Below, piece after piece: positions 1 to 9,174 of a stretch of 64,000 nt of DNA (position 1 is the stretch's first letter; each line of letters starts with the position of its first letter). The notes under the pieces were generated by a model that was given only the letters and a program-made list of their open reading frames with translations, was not told where the DNA came from and made no database searches. The position numbers were made by a program, and so were the translations under genes. Source of the stretch: Treponema sp. UBA4873 (GTDB lineage Bacteria > Spirochaetota > Spirochaetia > Treponematales > Treponemataceae); NCBI GenBank assembly GCA_002399405.1, contig DHDP01000018.1, positions 1,339 through 65,338 of the forward strand, written 5' to 3'.

Positions 1-101
1 AAGGGCATTCCTTTTTTGCGTCTGAATAAACAGAAAATGCGGAGCATTTTCTACCTACGACTTAAAATCAGAGAATGCCCAACAGTGCTTCTTGCCCGGC
101 G
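1..101. other. Nested inverted repeats at window start
   Basis: No gene is visible here. Two nested inverted repeats are present: an outer 8-bp pair (GGGCATTC at 3-10 with GAATGCCC at 73-80) and an inner 9-bp hairpin (AGAAAATGC at 32-40 with GCATTTTCT at 44-52, loop GGA). Lying just past the stop codon of the YibE/F gene, it could form an mRNA 3' end structure. No uridine tract follows, so I do not call it an intrinsic terminator. Confidence 0.4.
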
Positions 102-1271
102 TTATTTCCTGTTTCCTGCTTTGCAGAGCATCTGTGCACTCAGGGCGGAAACAACCGGAACGGCGCTGATAACGGCGAAACTTCCGGAAAGCGCCTGAAT
201 AATTTCCACCGCTATACTGTTTGAATTCAGAACCTGATTCGGCTGCATGTTGTATGTATATATCTGAACAAGCATGACAAGAGAGGAACCGGTAAACGCG
301 AGGATAAGCGTATTCGCCATTGTTCCCATCATATCACGTCCCATGTGCATTCCGGCGGTAAACAAATCCCTGAATTCTGCAGACGGATTGTTCAGGTGCA
401 CTTCGTTTACGGCAGACGCTATGGACATGGCAATATCCATAACCGCACCGAGCGATGAAATCAGTACGGCCGCAAAAAGCAGTCCGCCGATTCTGAGTCC
501 GGAATGGGCCGCTATCTGCATGAGTGAATCAGTGTCGCCGAACGTGAAGCCTGAAATCATGGTGAGCCTGCAGAACACCGCCTGTACGCCGGCAGCAAGA
601 CAGAGGCAGATGAGCGTACCGGCCGTTGCAGCCGCCGTTTTTCTGCCTGTTCCGCCTGTCAGCGGCAGCGTAATACCTGCCGTTACGGCGGCAAGCAGCA
701 CGGCGGCTCCTGCGGGCGGAATTCCGCGGTACACGAGCGGGACAAAAACGAACAGTATACTCGAAAGCGTAAAGATAATTGCGAGTACGGACCTGAATCC
801 CTGCCTGCCGCCCGCCGCACAGAGCAGGAGTACAATCAGTACGGCAAAGAGGCAGAGAATAAACAGCCTGTCAGGTGTACTTACGAAGACGTGAAGAGAC
901 TTTCCGTCCGCGGTTGCATTCACGGATACTATGAGATGCTTCCCGGGCATAAACCGGTAACTTGTATCGTAGTTCAGATAGTTTGTAACCGGAACGATTT
1001 TTCCGGCGTATTGTCCCGTCAGAATGCGGACTGTCAGTTCCTGAAATCCTGTTACCATACCCTTTTGTCTGGAATGATTTTCCAGTTTCTCGGATGAAAC
1101 TGCGGTAACGACTGCTTTTTCAAAGGACACGCTGTCCCTTCCGGAAAGTTTGTATATGTCGTAATAGGATGTATGACGGCTGACCAGCATGACGCATGCC
1201 GTATAGGAAACAACAAGAACCGCGAGTACGATATCTGAAATCAGCGGCCTGCCTGATATGTGAAATTTCAT
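102..1271 (-). CDS. YibE/F family integral membrane protein
   Basis: Predicted multi-pass inner-membrane protein of the YibE/F family; no reaction is established for the family. One hydrophobic helix lies near the N-terminus (SDIVLAVLVVSYTACVMLV). It is followed by about 100 mostly polar residues that are probably extracytoplasmic, then about seven more hydrophobic segments between residue 135 and the C-terminus. The start at 1271 (MKFHISG) is preferred over the upstream ATG at 1289 because a GGAG box sits 8 nt before it. The protein is 389 aa, normal for the family. It is the last gene of the minus-strand block at the window edge, and a small gap separates it from the phosphatase upstream. 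Its substrate is unknown. Confidence 0.8.
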   Translation of the reverse strand: MKFHISGRPLISDIVLAVLVVSYTACVMLVSRHTSYYDIYKLSGRDSVSFEKAVVTAVSSEKLENHSRQKGMVTGFQELTVRILTGQYAGKIVPVTNYLNYDTSYRFMPGKHLIVSVNATADGKSLHVFVSTPDRLFILCLFAVLIVLLLCAAGGRQGFRSVLAIIFTLSSILFVFVPLVYRGIPPAGAAVLLAAVTAGITLPLTGGTGRKTAAATAGTLICLCLAAGVQAVFCRLTMISGFTFGDTDSLMQIAAHSGLRIGGLLFAAVLISSLGAVMDIAMSIASAVNEVHLNNPSAEFRDLFTAGMHMGRDMMGTMANTLILAFTGSSLVMLVQIYTYNMQPNQVLNSNSIAVEIIQALSGSFAVISAVPVVSALSAQMLCKAGNRK

Positions 1272-1359
1272 CTGGAATGCTCCGTGCATTTGCCGGTGTT
1301 TACTTAGGAGCAGAGAAAAATGCCGGCTGATATCCGCGTATCGGCCGGCATACGACTGC

Positions 1360-2739
1360 TTATTTATTTATTGTATATGCGTCAATGGCTGCGCCGGTAT
1401 CAGCTTCGTAGACGGTGAACTTGAACTGTTTGTCCGTTACCGTTACGAAGGAATACGTCGGTACGTTGTTCTGCCATCCGACAGCGCTGAACGAATGGTC
1501 GGAACCTGTATTGTATTTGTAATACTTGCTGCCTGATGCCGAATCGAGCGTGATGTATACAGTTCCCTTCGGATTTGTGACTGTGCCGGTTTTTGTCGTG
1601 TCGACCGGCATCCCGCCGAACATCTGGAACGTCCGTGTGTAGTAGTGATCGTGTCCGTTCAGAACAACATCTATCTGATTGTTATCCATCAGTTTAGTCC
1701 AGTTCTGTCTCATGAACAGCACGTCGTCGTCGGGAGTATTTGCCGCTGCATGATTCGCTTCGCTGTAGGGAGCCTGATGAAATGCGACGATTCTCCATTT
1801 CGAATCTTTGTTCGCGGCGATCGCCTCTTTCATTGCCTGTTCGTGAGCAGCTGTATCGTAGAAATTGTTGCCTTCAAGGATGATGAAAAGAACGGGCCCC
1901 TGCGTAAACCAGTAATCGCCGTCGTTGTTCAGTATTTTGTTGTTGGACGTCTGTCCCAGATCGGAAACGTTCGGAAGGTTGTAATGGAAACTGTAGTATT
2001 TTCCCATCTGAAGATCGTGATTGCCTTCAAGTACGGCGAGCTGATACTCCTGTATGTAATTGTGAGCAATGTCCGGGTTCATAAATATTTTGTATTCCGC
2101 CTGCTGCTTAGCTATTGAATCGTAGTCGTTCACCTGATCTCCGAGTGAGAATAGAAAGTTCACATCAGGATGATTCTTCTGCACGGCTGCGAGAGTCTTT
2201 GACCATCCTGCACGATCGTGTTCCAAATCTCCCGACGCGCCTATCTGAGGATCGCCGAATACAGCGAAGCTGATGCTGTGCACATTCCCCGTTTTGAACG
2301 TGTACACGCTGCTCCATGCCGTACCGTCGCCGACGCGGTATGAATATGCTGTATCCGGAGCGAGATTTTTGACAGTCACTTTGCAGGCATATTCGCCGGT
2401 GGCAGCTTCTGCGTTATTCGGATTGTCCTCAACACCCTCCGTCGCAATGGCGGGAACGGAAATTCCCGTATAATCAGCATTCTTAGGGAACTGGCCTTTT
2501 TTAACTTTTTTTGCCTCCGCAAGCTGTACGACAGGCGTTGCAGACGAACCGGAAACCCAGTTGAAGCGGGCCTCTGAAGTATCGCTTCCGACGCCGGCAG
2601 TAATATTGTACGGCTCCGCCGGAATCTGTCCGCGGATAACCGCAGTACGCTGAGTTGCAGGGGTCGTCTGAGCAGTTACGGATGTCAGCATCGCTGCTGC
2701 ACAGAGAACTGTAAAAAGTACTTTCTTTACCATTTTCAT
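1360..2739 (-). CDS. Secreted purple acid phosphatase-like metallophosphoesterase
   Basis: Probable exported phosphoesterase. The first 23 residues form a signal peptide (MKMVKKVLFTVLCAAAMLTS). Residues of about 35-155 resemble the fibronectin-like N-terminal domain of purple acid phosphatases, and the rest is a calcineurin-type metallophosphoesterase. Its metal-binding motifs are readable in order: GDPQIG, GDQVNDYD, GNHD, the FHQAPYS histidine and NGHDHYYTR. These fit a dinuclear metal centre. Length is 459 aa. The start is supported by AGGAG 7 nt upstream. It appears monocistronic, with a 600-bp repeat-rich gap upstream. It probably releases phosphate from esters in the periplasm; the substrate is not predictable. 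Confidence 0.87.
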   Translation of the reverse strand: MKMVKKVLFTVLCAAAMLTSVTAQTTPATQRTAVIRGQIPAEPYNITAGVGSDTSEARFNWVSGSSATPVVQLAEAKKVKKGQFPKNADYTGISVPAIATEGVEDNPNNAEAATGEYACKVTVKNLAPDTAYSYRVGDGTAWSSVYTFKTGNVHSISFAVFGDPQIGASGDLEHDRAGWSKTLAAVQKNHPDVNFLFSLGDQVNDYDSIAKQQAEYKIFMNPDIAHNYIQEYQLAVLEGNHDLQMGKYYSFHYNLPNVSDLGQTSNNKILNNDGDYWFTQGPVLFIILEGNNFYDTAAHEQAMKEAIAANKDSKWRIVAFHQAPYSEANHAAANTPDDDVLFMRQNWTKLMDNNQIDVVLNGHDHYYTRTFQMFGGMPVDTTKTGTVTNPKGTVYITLDSASGSKYYKYNTGSDHSFSAVGWQNNVPTYSFVTVTDKQFKFTVYEADTGAAIDAYTINK

Positions 2740-2880
2740 AACATTTCTCCTCTAAATGAAGATATCTGTGTTATATGCACGGATTACCGGAAATATCGGG
2801 ATTCCCGGTACAGATAATTTCTTATACTCCTGCTCTGTATTAATTCGGTAAAAAAACTGTGAAAAAGTAATTAAATGGTA

Positions 2881-3103
2881 CGGTAGATATACACGGAGTC
2901 TGGCTGCTTATCAGAAGAGATTACACTTAGTTACCTTGGTACAGAAAAACGGTCCGCTTACGCTGAAAAAAAATCAGTGTGCTCCGGCTCGCAGTAGCGA
3001 GAGTCGCACTCTGATTTTTTTTCAGCTCCGCTGCCCGTTTTTTCTGTATACGATGTAACGAATGGGACATTTCTGAAAATCCGTATGTCTGAAATATCTA
3101 CCG
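2881..3103. repeat. Palindromic MITE-like element, copy A
   Basis: Copy A of a dispersed element seen five times in the window. The ends are a perfect 10-bp inverted repeat, CGGTAGATAT (2881-2890) and ATATCTACCG (3094-3103). Family landmarks follow the left end: ATACACGGAG, then a block around ACGGTCCGCTTACGC. The centre is a long hairpin whose arms pair CTGAAAAAAAATCAG with CTGATTTTTTTTCAG. There is no coding capacity, so mobilisation in trans would be needed if it moves at all. It lies between the guaA stop and the start of the phosphatase gene. Confidence 0.72.
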
Positions 3104-3117
3104 GCGTTTACGGAGCG

Positions 3118-3182
3118 AAAATGCTTTTTGAGCAAGAATATGAGGCGGAACGCATTTGCGTCAGGTACGCGCCTCCTGCGCT
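3118..3182. repeat. 62-bp dispersed repeat, first copy
   Basis: This stretch recurs at 40738-40803 in the same orientation. Both copies start ATGCTTTT, continue about 30 nt later with GCGGAACGCATTTGCGTC, and end in a CGCGC block. Together they can fold by pairing AATGC-type and GCATT-type halves. It directly follows palindromic element A here and a perfect hairpin at the other site. It is not coding. Confidence 0.6.
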
Positions 3183-3346
3183 CTGATGAGGGTAAAAAAA
3201 ATACCCGCCAGGGATGGCGGGACTTGTAAAGCGGGAATCCCGGCGAGCTTGTTGTGCGCCCCGGTGAAGCAGGAAAATCATTGCAGAAGTATTCAGCCCT
3301 AAGATTTTCCTGCCAAGTAATTTTTGCATGGATGCAAAAATTACTT
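3183..3346. other. Cluster of perfect hairpins 3' of guaA
   Basis: No gene. Four self-complementary segments follow one another: GGGTA/TACCC (3190-3194 and 3202-3206), CCCGCC/GGCGGG (3204-3209 and 3216-3221), an 11-bp perfect pair GCAGGAAAATC/GATTTTCCTGC (3269-3279 and 3303-3313), and a 15-bp perfect pair (3315-3329 and 3332-3346, loop GG). The last pair ends on the first base of the guaA stop codon, so the guaA transcript would carry it right behind the reading frame. No U-tract is present, so it may act as a 3' stabilising or Rho-related structure rather than an intrinsic terminator. Confidence 0.5.
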
Positions 3347-5208
3347 CATTCCCAGCCGAACGTTGCGGGCGGTTTGTTCGTGGCGTCGTAATATACTGCG
3401 TCCGTGAAGGGGAACGCCGCTATCTGCCGGACGATCGGGTCGAGTACGTCGGCGGGAAGGTGCGCGAAGCGGGCCGTCATGACGTCCTCGCTGCAGACCG
3501 GACGGAGGACGAAACTTGCATGATCCGGACTGCCTGCGTAGGGCAGATCTATCGTGAGGTGCTGGAAAATTTTATTGTACCATCCGGTCTCGTGCAGCTT
3601 CGTAAGCACTATGTTGTCCGCTTCGCGCAGCTGGTCAAGGCGGCGCTTGTCGCAATATCCTTCCTGAAGGGCCGGCTTTACGCCCGGTTTCTGATAAAGG
3701 CGAAGCAGGGTACGGTTGATGTACTGCGCGTTGTTCGTGATGTGCGAAGACGCTTCCTCAATAAGATTCCAGTCTTCGGGGTGCGCGTAGAAGCCGTCTT
3801 CGAGCGGTGCGAACGAAAGAACCGACGGGAACCGGTAGGTGCGGAAGTCGCCTTGAACGCCGACCGAACGCACGGGAAGTATGTACTGTTCCTTGAGGAC
3901 GGAGCTGCCGTCGAACGGCCCAATCTTCATTGCGGCTATTTCCGCGCGGGCTTTTTCGTAGTCTGCCTTATCGCTTCCGCTCATCCTGCCGTCAGTACAG
4001 AGCACGTTGATAGAAAGTCCCGGTCCCGGGAACGGATGGCGCATGACAAGTTCGTCGCTTAATCCGAGCTGCCGGCCTATGGCGCGCACTTCGTCCTTGT
4101 ACAGATTGCGCAGCGGTTCTATGATAAGCCCTTTTTCGATAAGCGCCTGAATTCCTGCGACGCGGTTATGATGCGTTTTTATCGTCTTCGAGTTCTTCGT
4201 TCCGCCCGATTCGATGATGTCCGGATAGAGCGTTCCCTGCGCGAGCATCCATTCGTTTTCATCGAGGTGCTGCTTTGCGACGACATCGTTGCGCACGGTG
4301 ATGAAGTTTTCGCCGACCGACATGCGTTTTTTCTGCGGATCGGTAAGTCCCGCTATCGCCTTGAGAAAACTCGCACTTGCGTCCTCGACAATAAAATTGT
4401 TGAAACCGAACGTACGGTACTGTTCCGCGACTGTCCTGCTTTCGTTCTTCCGCATAAAACCGTTGTCTATATGCAGACCGAGCACGCGGTCCTGCCCGAG
4501 CGCCTTGTTAAGCAGCGCGAACGTAACGGTGCTGTCAACGCCGCCGCTCAAAAACAGCAGTACGTTCTTATCTTTCGCGTCCGTTTTGATGTCGTCGAGA
4601 ATGACGTTGAGGACTGTGCTCTGGTCCCAGTTTTTTTTCATACCGCAGAACGCCGCGAAATTCGCGAATATTCTGTTTCCTTCGGGAGTGTCCTTCACTT
4701 CGCAGTGGAACTGGAGCGAAAAGCGCTTTTCGGAAAGATTCTGGAGCGCGGCGTATGTGCAGTCTTTCGTGCTGCCGACAATTTCAAATCCGCCGCCGGC
4801 CTTCGTTACGGCGTCCTGATGGCTCATCCACACCTGCGTCGGAGATTCTACTCCTTTGAACAGCGGGCAGTCTTTGTTCGTCACGGAAAAGTGCGCGATG
4901 CCGAATTCTCCCGTCGCCGCTTTCTCGACTGTGCCGCCGTAGCACGACGCCATAAGCTGATGGCCGTAGCACAGTCCGAGCATCGGAATGTCGAGACCGA
5001 ATATCTTTTCGTTGAATGCCGGAATATCCTTTTCATACACGGAACTCGGTCCGCCGCTCAGGACAATTCCCTTTGTGTTTTCAAACGTGTCGACTGATGC
5101 GGACGGGAGCGCAATTTCAGAATAGTAGCCGAGCATACGGAACCGTTTTGCAATAAGGTGCGCATACTGACTGCCGAAATCGAGGACGACGATTTTCTCG
5201 CGGTTCAT
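3346..5208 (-). CDS. guaA: GMP synthase (glutamine-hydrolysing)
   Basis: Converts XMP to GMP using ATP and glutamine in purine synthesis; cytosolic. Residues 1 to about 190 form the class I glutamine amidotransferase, with oxyanion segment LSGGPSSVYE, nucleophile Cys in LGLCYGHQL and catalytic His in FHCEV (the usual proline after His is Cys). The ATP-pyrophosphatase domain follows with its P-loop FLSGGVDSTV. At 620 aa it is about 95 residues longer than the E. coli enzyme. The extra length is in the C-terminal dimerisation region, reminiscent of long-form GMP synthetases. The start codon overlaps the pyrG stop (ATGA), so the two genes are translationally coupled and give CTP and GMP synthesis from one transcript. 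Confidence 0.96.
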   Translation of the reverse strand: MNREKIVVLDFGSQYAHLIAKRFRMLGYYSEIALPSASVDTFENTKGIVLSGGPSSVYEKDIPAFNEKIFGLDIPMLGLCYGHQLMASCYGGTVEKAATGEFGIAHFSVTNKDCPLFKGVESPTQVWMSHQDAVTKAGGGFEIVGSTKDCTYAALQNLSEKRFSLQFHCEVKDTPEGNRIFANFAAFCGMKKNWDQSTVLNVILDDIKTDAKDKNVLLFLSGGVDSTVTFALLNKALGQDRVLGLHIDNGFMRKNESRTVAEQYRTFGFNNFIVEDASASFLKAIAGLTDPQKKRMSVGENFITVRNDVVAKQHLDENEWMLAQGTLYPDIIESGGTKNSKTIKTHHNRVAGIQALIEKGLIIEPLRNLYKDEVRAIGRQLGLSDELVMRHPFPGPGLSINVLCTDGRMSGSDKADYEKARAEIAAMKIGPFDGSSVLKEQYILPVRSVGVQGDFRTYRFPSVLSFAPLEDGFYAHPEDWNLIEEASSHITNNAQYINRTLLRLYQKPGVKPALQEGYCDKRRLDQLREADNIVLTKLHETGWYNKIFQHLTIDLPYAGSPDHASFVLRPVCSEDVMTARFAHLPADVLDPIVRQIAAFPFTDAVYYDATNKPPATFGWE

Positions 5209-6827
5209 TTTTTTGTTCCTTTCCTGTTTTGAGTGAAATCGCAGGCTGCCTTGATGAATTCACGGAACAGCGGCCCGGCTTTGTTCGGACGGCTCTTGAA
5301 TTCCGGATGGAACTGGACGCCGAGCATCCACGGATGATCCGGTACTTCGCATATTTCAACAAGATCGCGTTCCGGATTGATTCCCGCGATGATAAGACCC
5401 GCCTTCCTGAACTCTTCGCGGTACTTGTTGTTGAATTCGTAGCGGTGGCGGTGGCGTTCCCAGATTGTCTTCGAACCGTATGCTTTTTCAGTGAGCGTAC
5501 CCGGCGTCACTTTGCATTCGTATTTTCCCAGACGCAGCGTACCGCCGAGAATTTTGCCGTTCTGGTCGGGCATGAGGTCGATGACGGGATACTTTGTGCT
5601 TTTGTTCATTTCAGTCGAGTTTGCGTCTGTATAGCCGAGAACGTTCCGGGCATATTCTATAACTTCAATCTGCATTCCGAGACAGACTCCGAAATACGGC
5701 ACCTTATTGATGCGCGAAAACTTTGCGGCGCGTATCATTCCCTCGATTCCCCGGTCTCCGAATCCTCCGGGAACGATGATTCCGTCCGCATTTTTAAGCC
5801 GTTCCGCCGTCATCCTGTCGTCGGTGAGCGTCTCCGCATCGACCCAGTCGATTGTTACCGCCGCCTCGTTGTTGATGCCCCCGTGCGTAAGTGATTCTAC
5901 CACCGAAAGATACGCGTCGTGCAGCTCTATGTATTTACCGACGAGCGCGATGGTGACGGCCTGCTTCGGATTGTTGAAGCGGTCGACCATCTTCTGCCAG
6001 TCGTCGAGGTTTGATTTTGTGTTTTTAAGACCGAGCGTCTCGCAGACGGCCTTTCCGAGACCTTCCTGTTCCATCTGGAGCGGAACCTCGTATATTGACC
6101 GCGCATTGAGGTTTTGAATGACGTGGCTTGTGTCGACGTTGCAGAACGATGCGAGCTTTTCGCGCGTTCCCGTATCTACAGGCTGCTCTGTTCTCAGCAT
6201 GATTATGTCGGGCTGGATGCCGAGTTCCTGCAGTTCCTTCACCGAATGCTGCGTCGGTTTCGTTTTAAGTTCGTCGGCTTTCTTCATGTACGGAACGAGC
6301 GTCAGGTGGATGTAGCAGCAGTTGTCCTCTCCGACCTTGTATTTCATCTGGCGGATGGCTTCCATAAAAGGCAGCGACTCAATGTCGCCGACCGTACCGC
6401 CTATTTCTGTTATGATAACGTCGGCTTTCGTTTCCTCGGTGGAAAGAAGCATCCTGCGGAGAATTTCCTCGGTGATGTTCGGTATAACCTGGACGGTACC
6501 GCCGTGGAATCCTCCTTCCCGTTCCTTATTGAGAACCGCAAGATACACGCGGCCCGCCGTTGTATTTGATGACTGCGAAAGAGAAGCGTCGGTGAAGCGC
6601 TCGTAGTGTCCCAGATCAAGGTCCGTTTCCGCACCGTCGTCGGTGACGAAAACTTCCCCGTGCTGGTACGGATTCATGGTGCCCGGATCGATGTTCAGGT
6701 ACGGATCGAACTTCTGATTTACCACTTTGTATCCCCGGCTTTTTAAAATAAGGCCGAGAGAGGCGGCGGCAATGCCTTTCCCCAGACCGGAAACAACTCC
6801 TCCGGTTACGAAAATGTACTTAGTCAT
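5205..6827 (-). CDS. pyrG: CTP synthase
   Basis: Makes CTP from UTP, ATP and glutamine. The synthetase domain begins at the N-terminus with KYIFVTGGVVSGLGKGI (P-loop-like). The C-terminal class I glutaminase carries FGVCLGMQ (nucleophile Cys) and VQFHPEF (catalytic His, Glu). I place the start at 6827 (MTKYIFVTGG) because CTP synthases begin exactly there. A longer reading frame from 6863 would add 12 basic residues without family support. That gives 540 aa, the normal size. It lies 53 nt downstream of the YihY gene and overlaps guaA by 4 nt. Confidence 0.96.
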   Translation of the reverse strand: MTKYIFVTGGVVSGLGKGIAAASLGLILKSRGYKVVNQKFDPYLNIDPGTMNPYQHGEVFVTDDGAETDLDLGHYERFTDASLSQSSNTTAGRVYLAVLNKEREGGFHGGTVQVIPNITEEILRRMLLSTEETKADVIITEIGGTVGDIESLPFMEAIRQMKYKVGEDNCCYIHLTLVPYMKKADELKTKPTQHSVKELQELGIQPDIIMLRTEQPVDTGTREKLASFCNVDTSHVIQNLNARSIYEVPLQMEQEGLGKAVCETLGLKNTKSNLDDWQKMVDRFNNPKQAVTIALVGKYIELHDAYLSVVESLTHGGINNEAAVTIDWVDAETLTDDRMTAERLKNADGIIVPGGFGDRGIEGMIRAAKFSRINKVPYFGVCLGMQIEVIEYARNVLGYTDANSTEMNKSTKYPVIDLMPDQNGKILGGTLRLGKYECKVTPGTLTEKAYGSKTIWERHRHRYEFNNKYREEFRKAGLIIAGINPERDLVEICEVPDHPWMLGVQFHPEFKSRPNKAGPLFREFIKAACDFTQNRKGTKK

Positions 6828-6880
6828 CAATCTTAATCCCTGTCGCTTGCGACGATTTTTCATTTAAAATACAAAGTCTA

Positions 6881-8182
6881 TCATACCGGAAAATCGCCTG
6901 TTCGTCCATAAACCCGGGCGACATAATCGGACACCTGCGACAGCGCTTTTTCAGCAGCCCGCGCGTCGTTTTCAAGGAGCGCGCGGAACGAGGCCGCCTG
7001 TATTCTGATAAGTTCGCAGTCGGTTTGGGCCTTCGCCTCTCCTGCGCGGGGTTTGTTCAGTATGCATGCCTGTTCGCCGAAAAAGGAGCCCTTGTCGTAA
7101 TAGGTAAAATTGTCGTTTCTGCAGAGAACGACCGTTCCGCTCAGCACGTAATAGCATTCGTCGGTCGCATCGTTTTTTGAATAGATGATGTCTCCCGATT
7201 TTACGGCGATTACGTCGTCCTTTTTCATGAGCGTTGCAGGTTTTATGAACAGAACCCGTTTGATGACGGAAAGAATTGCCGTATCGTCCCGTTCGGGCAG
7301 AAGGTATAATTCGCCGAGAATCAGCGAATCGAAGAATTGGAACACGTAGATTATCTGCGCACAGGTGAAAAACAGCGTAAAAAATATGTACACTTCGAAA
7401 AGCAGAATCATTACGTTGCTCAGAACCCCGTAGATGAGGTTGTAATTTTCCACATTGAGGAAAATGTTCATGAATTTCGAAATGATGAAGAAAATCACCG
7501 TGCAGCCGGCGGAACAGACAACGCAGAGTTTCATTTCCGGTTTTGTGCCCGCCGCGAAACGGTAGGAGAGCGTGACGAATATAAAGATGAGCGAGTAAGC
7601 AAAAATATTAATAAGAATTTTGGAAGTCAGTCCGAACAGATGCGGAATCTGACTTCGCAGCGTGACAAGCGCCGGCTGCGTAAAAATCTGACGTATGGTA
7701 AACATGGAAAAAATGATGATTACCGACAGGACGACAAGAACAAGCTCTCCGGCGAAAATTATAAACTGATCAGACAGGGGGCGGGAAGGAGCCTTGTAGT
7801 GGAAAATATGATTTATCCCCTGCATGACTGTTGCGAAGAATTTTCGTGCCATCCAGATAATGAAAAGCACCGGCAGAAAATCGACCCAGCCGAACGTTTT
7901 GTATTCAAGCAGCGTATTGATGAACGATTGCACATCGAACATATTTTTATACCGGCCTGCGAAGGAAAGAAGTGAATTAATAAACGTCGGAGAGGCGTGC
8001 AGTATTCGGACAAGGACCGCAAGCACCATCATGATAATCGGGATGAATGAAAAGAGGAATCCGAAGGCGCATGCCGCGGCATAACTGTACAGATTATTTT
8101 GAATATAATAGACGGTTGTCAGATAAATCGTCTGAGCGACCATATATTTTTCAGGGCGTTTTTTCCTCGGTGTTTCTTTCAT
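6881..8182 (-). CDS. YihY/BrkB membrane protein fused to cNMP-binding domain
   Basis: Two-domain protein of 433 aa. Residues of about 15-290 are a YihY/BrkB family membrane domain with six hydrophobic segments (for example ACAFGFLFSFIPIIMMVLAVL). The family was once annotated as RNase BN, a label now considered wrong. Residues of about 315-420 are a cyclic-nucleotide-binding fold: GDIIYSKNDATDECYYVLSG, then the phosphate-cassette-like FFGEQACILNKPRAGEA containing the conserved Arg. The fusion implies that a cyclic nucleotide controls the membrane domain. The gene starts 1 nt after the PilZ gene stop and has no clear Shine-Dalgarno sequence, so it is probably translated by coupling. Transported substrate and ligand are unknown. 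Confidence 0.82.
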   Translation of the reverse strand: MKETPRKKRPEKYMVAQTIYLTTVYYIQNNLYSYAAACAFGFLFSFIPIIMMVLAVLVRILHASPTFINSLLSFAGRYKNMFDVQSFINTLLEYKTFGWVDFLPVLFIIWMARKFFATVMQGINHIFHYKAPSRPLSDQFIIFAGELVLVVLSVIIIFSMFTIRQIFTQPALVTLRSQIPHLFGLTSKILINIFAYSLIFIFVTLSYRFAAGTKPEMKLCVVCSAGCTVIFFIISKFMNIFLNVENYNLIYGVLSNVMILLFEVYIFFTLFFTCAQIIYVFQFFDSLILGELYLLPERDDTAILSVIKRVLFIKPATLMKKDDVIAVKSGDIIYSKNDATDECYYVLSGTVVLCRNDNFTYYDKGSFFGEQACILNKPRAGEAKAQTDCELIRIQAASFRALLENDARAAEKALSQVSDYVARVYGRTGDFPV

Positions 8183-8183
8183 C

Positions 8184-9152
8184 TTAGAATAGGGGCGTCA
8201 TGGAGAGATTTTCCGGTTTTTCATCTGAACCGGAAAGCGGAGAATCTGAAACAGGATCTGCGTCTGTTTTTGCTTCCTGCAGTTCTTCATCGGAAACATC
8301 GAAAAGAAATGCGTCGTTTTCCGGTTTTTTTGCATCATCCGCAGGTTTTGAGTAGTCCGTCATATCGCGTATATTTCCCCTGATAAGATTATTAATCGTC
8401 TGCTGCAGCCTCGTTGTGACGTAGCTGCGTATCAGTCTTTTTGCTTCATACGGAAGCCCCTGCATGAAAAGCAGAATAAGTTTGCAGTACTGCGGGGTGG
8501 AGTTAATTGCATACACTGCGACGGAACAGGTGAAGTTTTTTTTACCGAGCGTGACGAACACATCCCTGACGACGCTGTTCGGCTGGAACATGTCCTTGTA
8601 CTGCGGTGAGAGGATGCACGAGATTCCGACCACGCTTATGTCGAGCAGCTGCATTTTGTATACTTTGCTGCCGGAACGTATGAGCAAAAGCGCATCCTGA
8701 TCGGACGAGCAGTTTGCGCGTACGTACTGCCGCCGCCCTTTTGCGCCGTTGATGTTGAGAATGCCTTCCATTGTTTCGATAATGTCTTCCGGTTTTTCAT
8801 TCATCATGATGAATCCGGCAGGAATAGAAACTTTAAGCATGAACTGATCGCGGTCCGCCCTGTTGATGCGCGAAGAAAGAATGCCGAGAAAAATCGACTC
8901 GAGCGACGGATCAGTTTCGCATGACTGTATGAAGTTGAGCCAGTGCTCATGCGGAAGCTGGTCGTCTATGTTGATGAAGCAGATGGAATCAGGATATGCG
9001 CGGAGGACGCTCTTCGCATCGCGGTAATCGTCGATTACGTAGACCTCAAACTCGTCTTCAATCAGTCTGCCGATGACGGCATTTCTTGTTGAAAAAACGG
9101 GATTGAGGAAAAACACTTTACGTCCGAAAACAGGGTTCTCTCTTGATTCCAT
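8184..9152 (-). CDS. PilZ domain protein with receiver-like N-terminus
   Basis: Probable c-di-GMP effector. The N-terminal 150 residues (VFFLNPVFSTRNAVIGRL, then VIDDYRDAKSVLR) look like a degenerate response-regulator receiver fold. The PilZ domain follows, with the arginine motif GRRQYVRAN at about residue 158 and the second motif DISVVGIS about 30 residues later. These are the two elements that contact c-di-GMP in PilZ proteins. The 322-aa protein is followed by an acidic tail. It lies between asnS and the yihY fusion on the same strand with 22-nt and 1-nt gaps. Its output partner is not evident. Confidence 0.75.
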   Translation of the reverse strand: MESRENPVFGRKVFFLNPVFSTRNAVIGRLIEDEFEVYVIDDYRDAKSVLRAYPDSICFINIDDQLPHEHWLNFIQSCETDPSLESIFLGILSSRINRADRDQFMLKVSIPAGFIMMNEKPEDIIETMEGILNINGAKGRRQYVRANCSSDQDALLLIRSGSKVYKMQLLDISVVGISCILSPQYKDMFQPNSVVRDVFVTLGKKNFTCSVAVYAINSTPQYCKLILLFMQGLPYEAKRLIRSYVTTRLQQTINNLIRGNIRDMTDYSKPADDAKKPENDAFLFDVSDEELQEAKTDADPVSDSPLSGSDEKPENLSMTPLF

Positions 9153-9174
9153 TGTTCATATTATACAACCGTTT

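Noticed and set aside
3328..4062. 244-codon plus-strand frame opposite guaA
   Set aside because: Begins inside the guaA 3' hairpin and mirrors the guaA frame.
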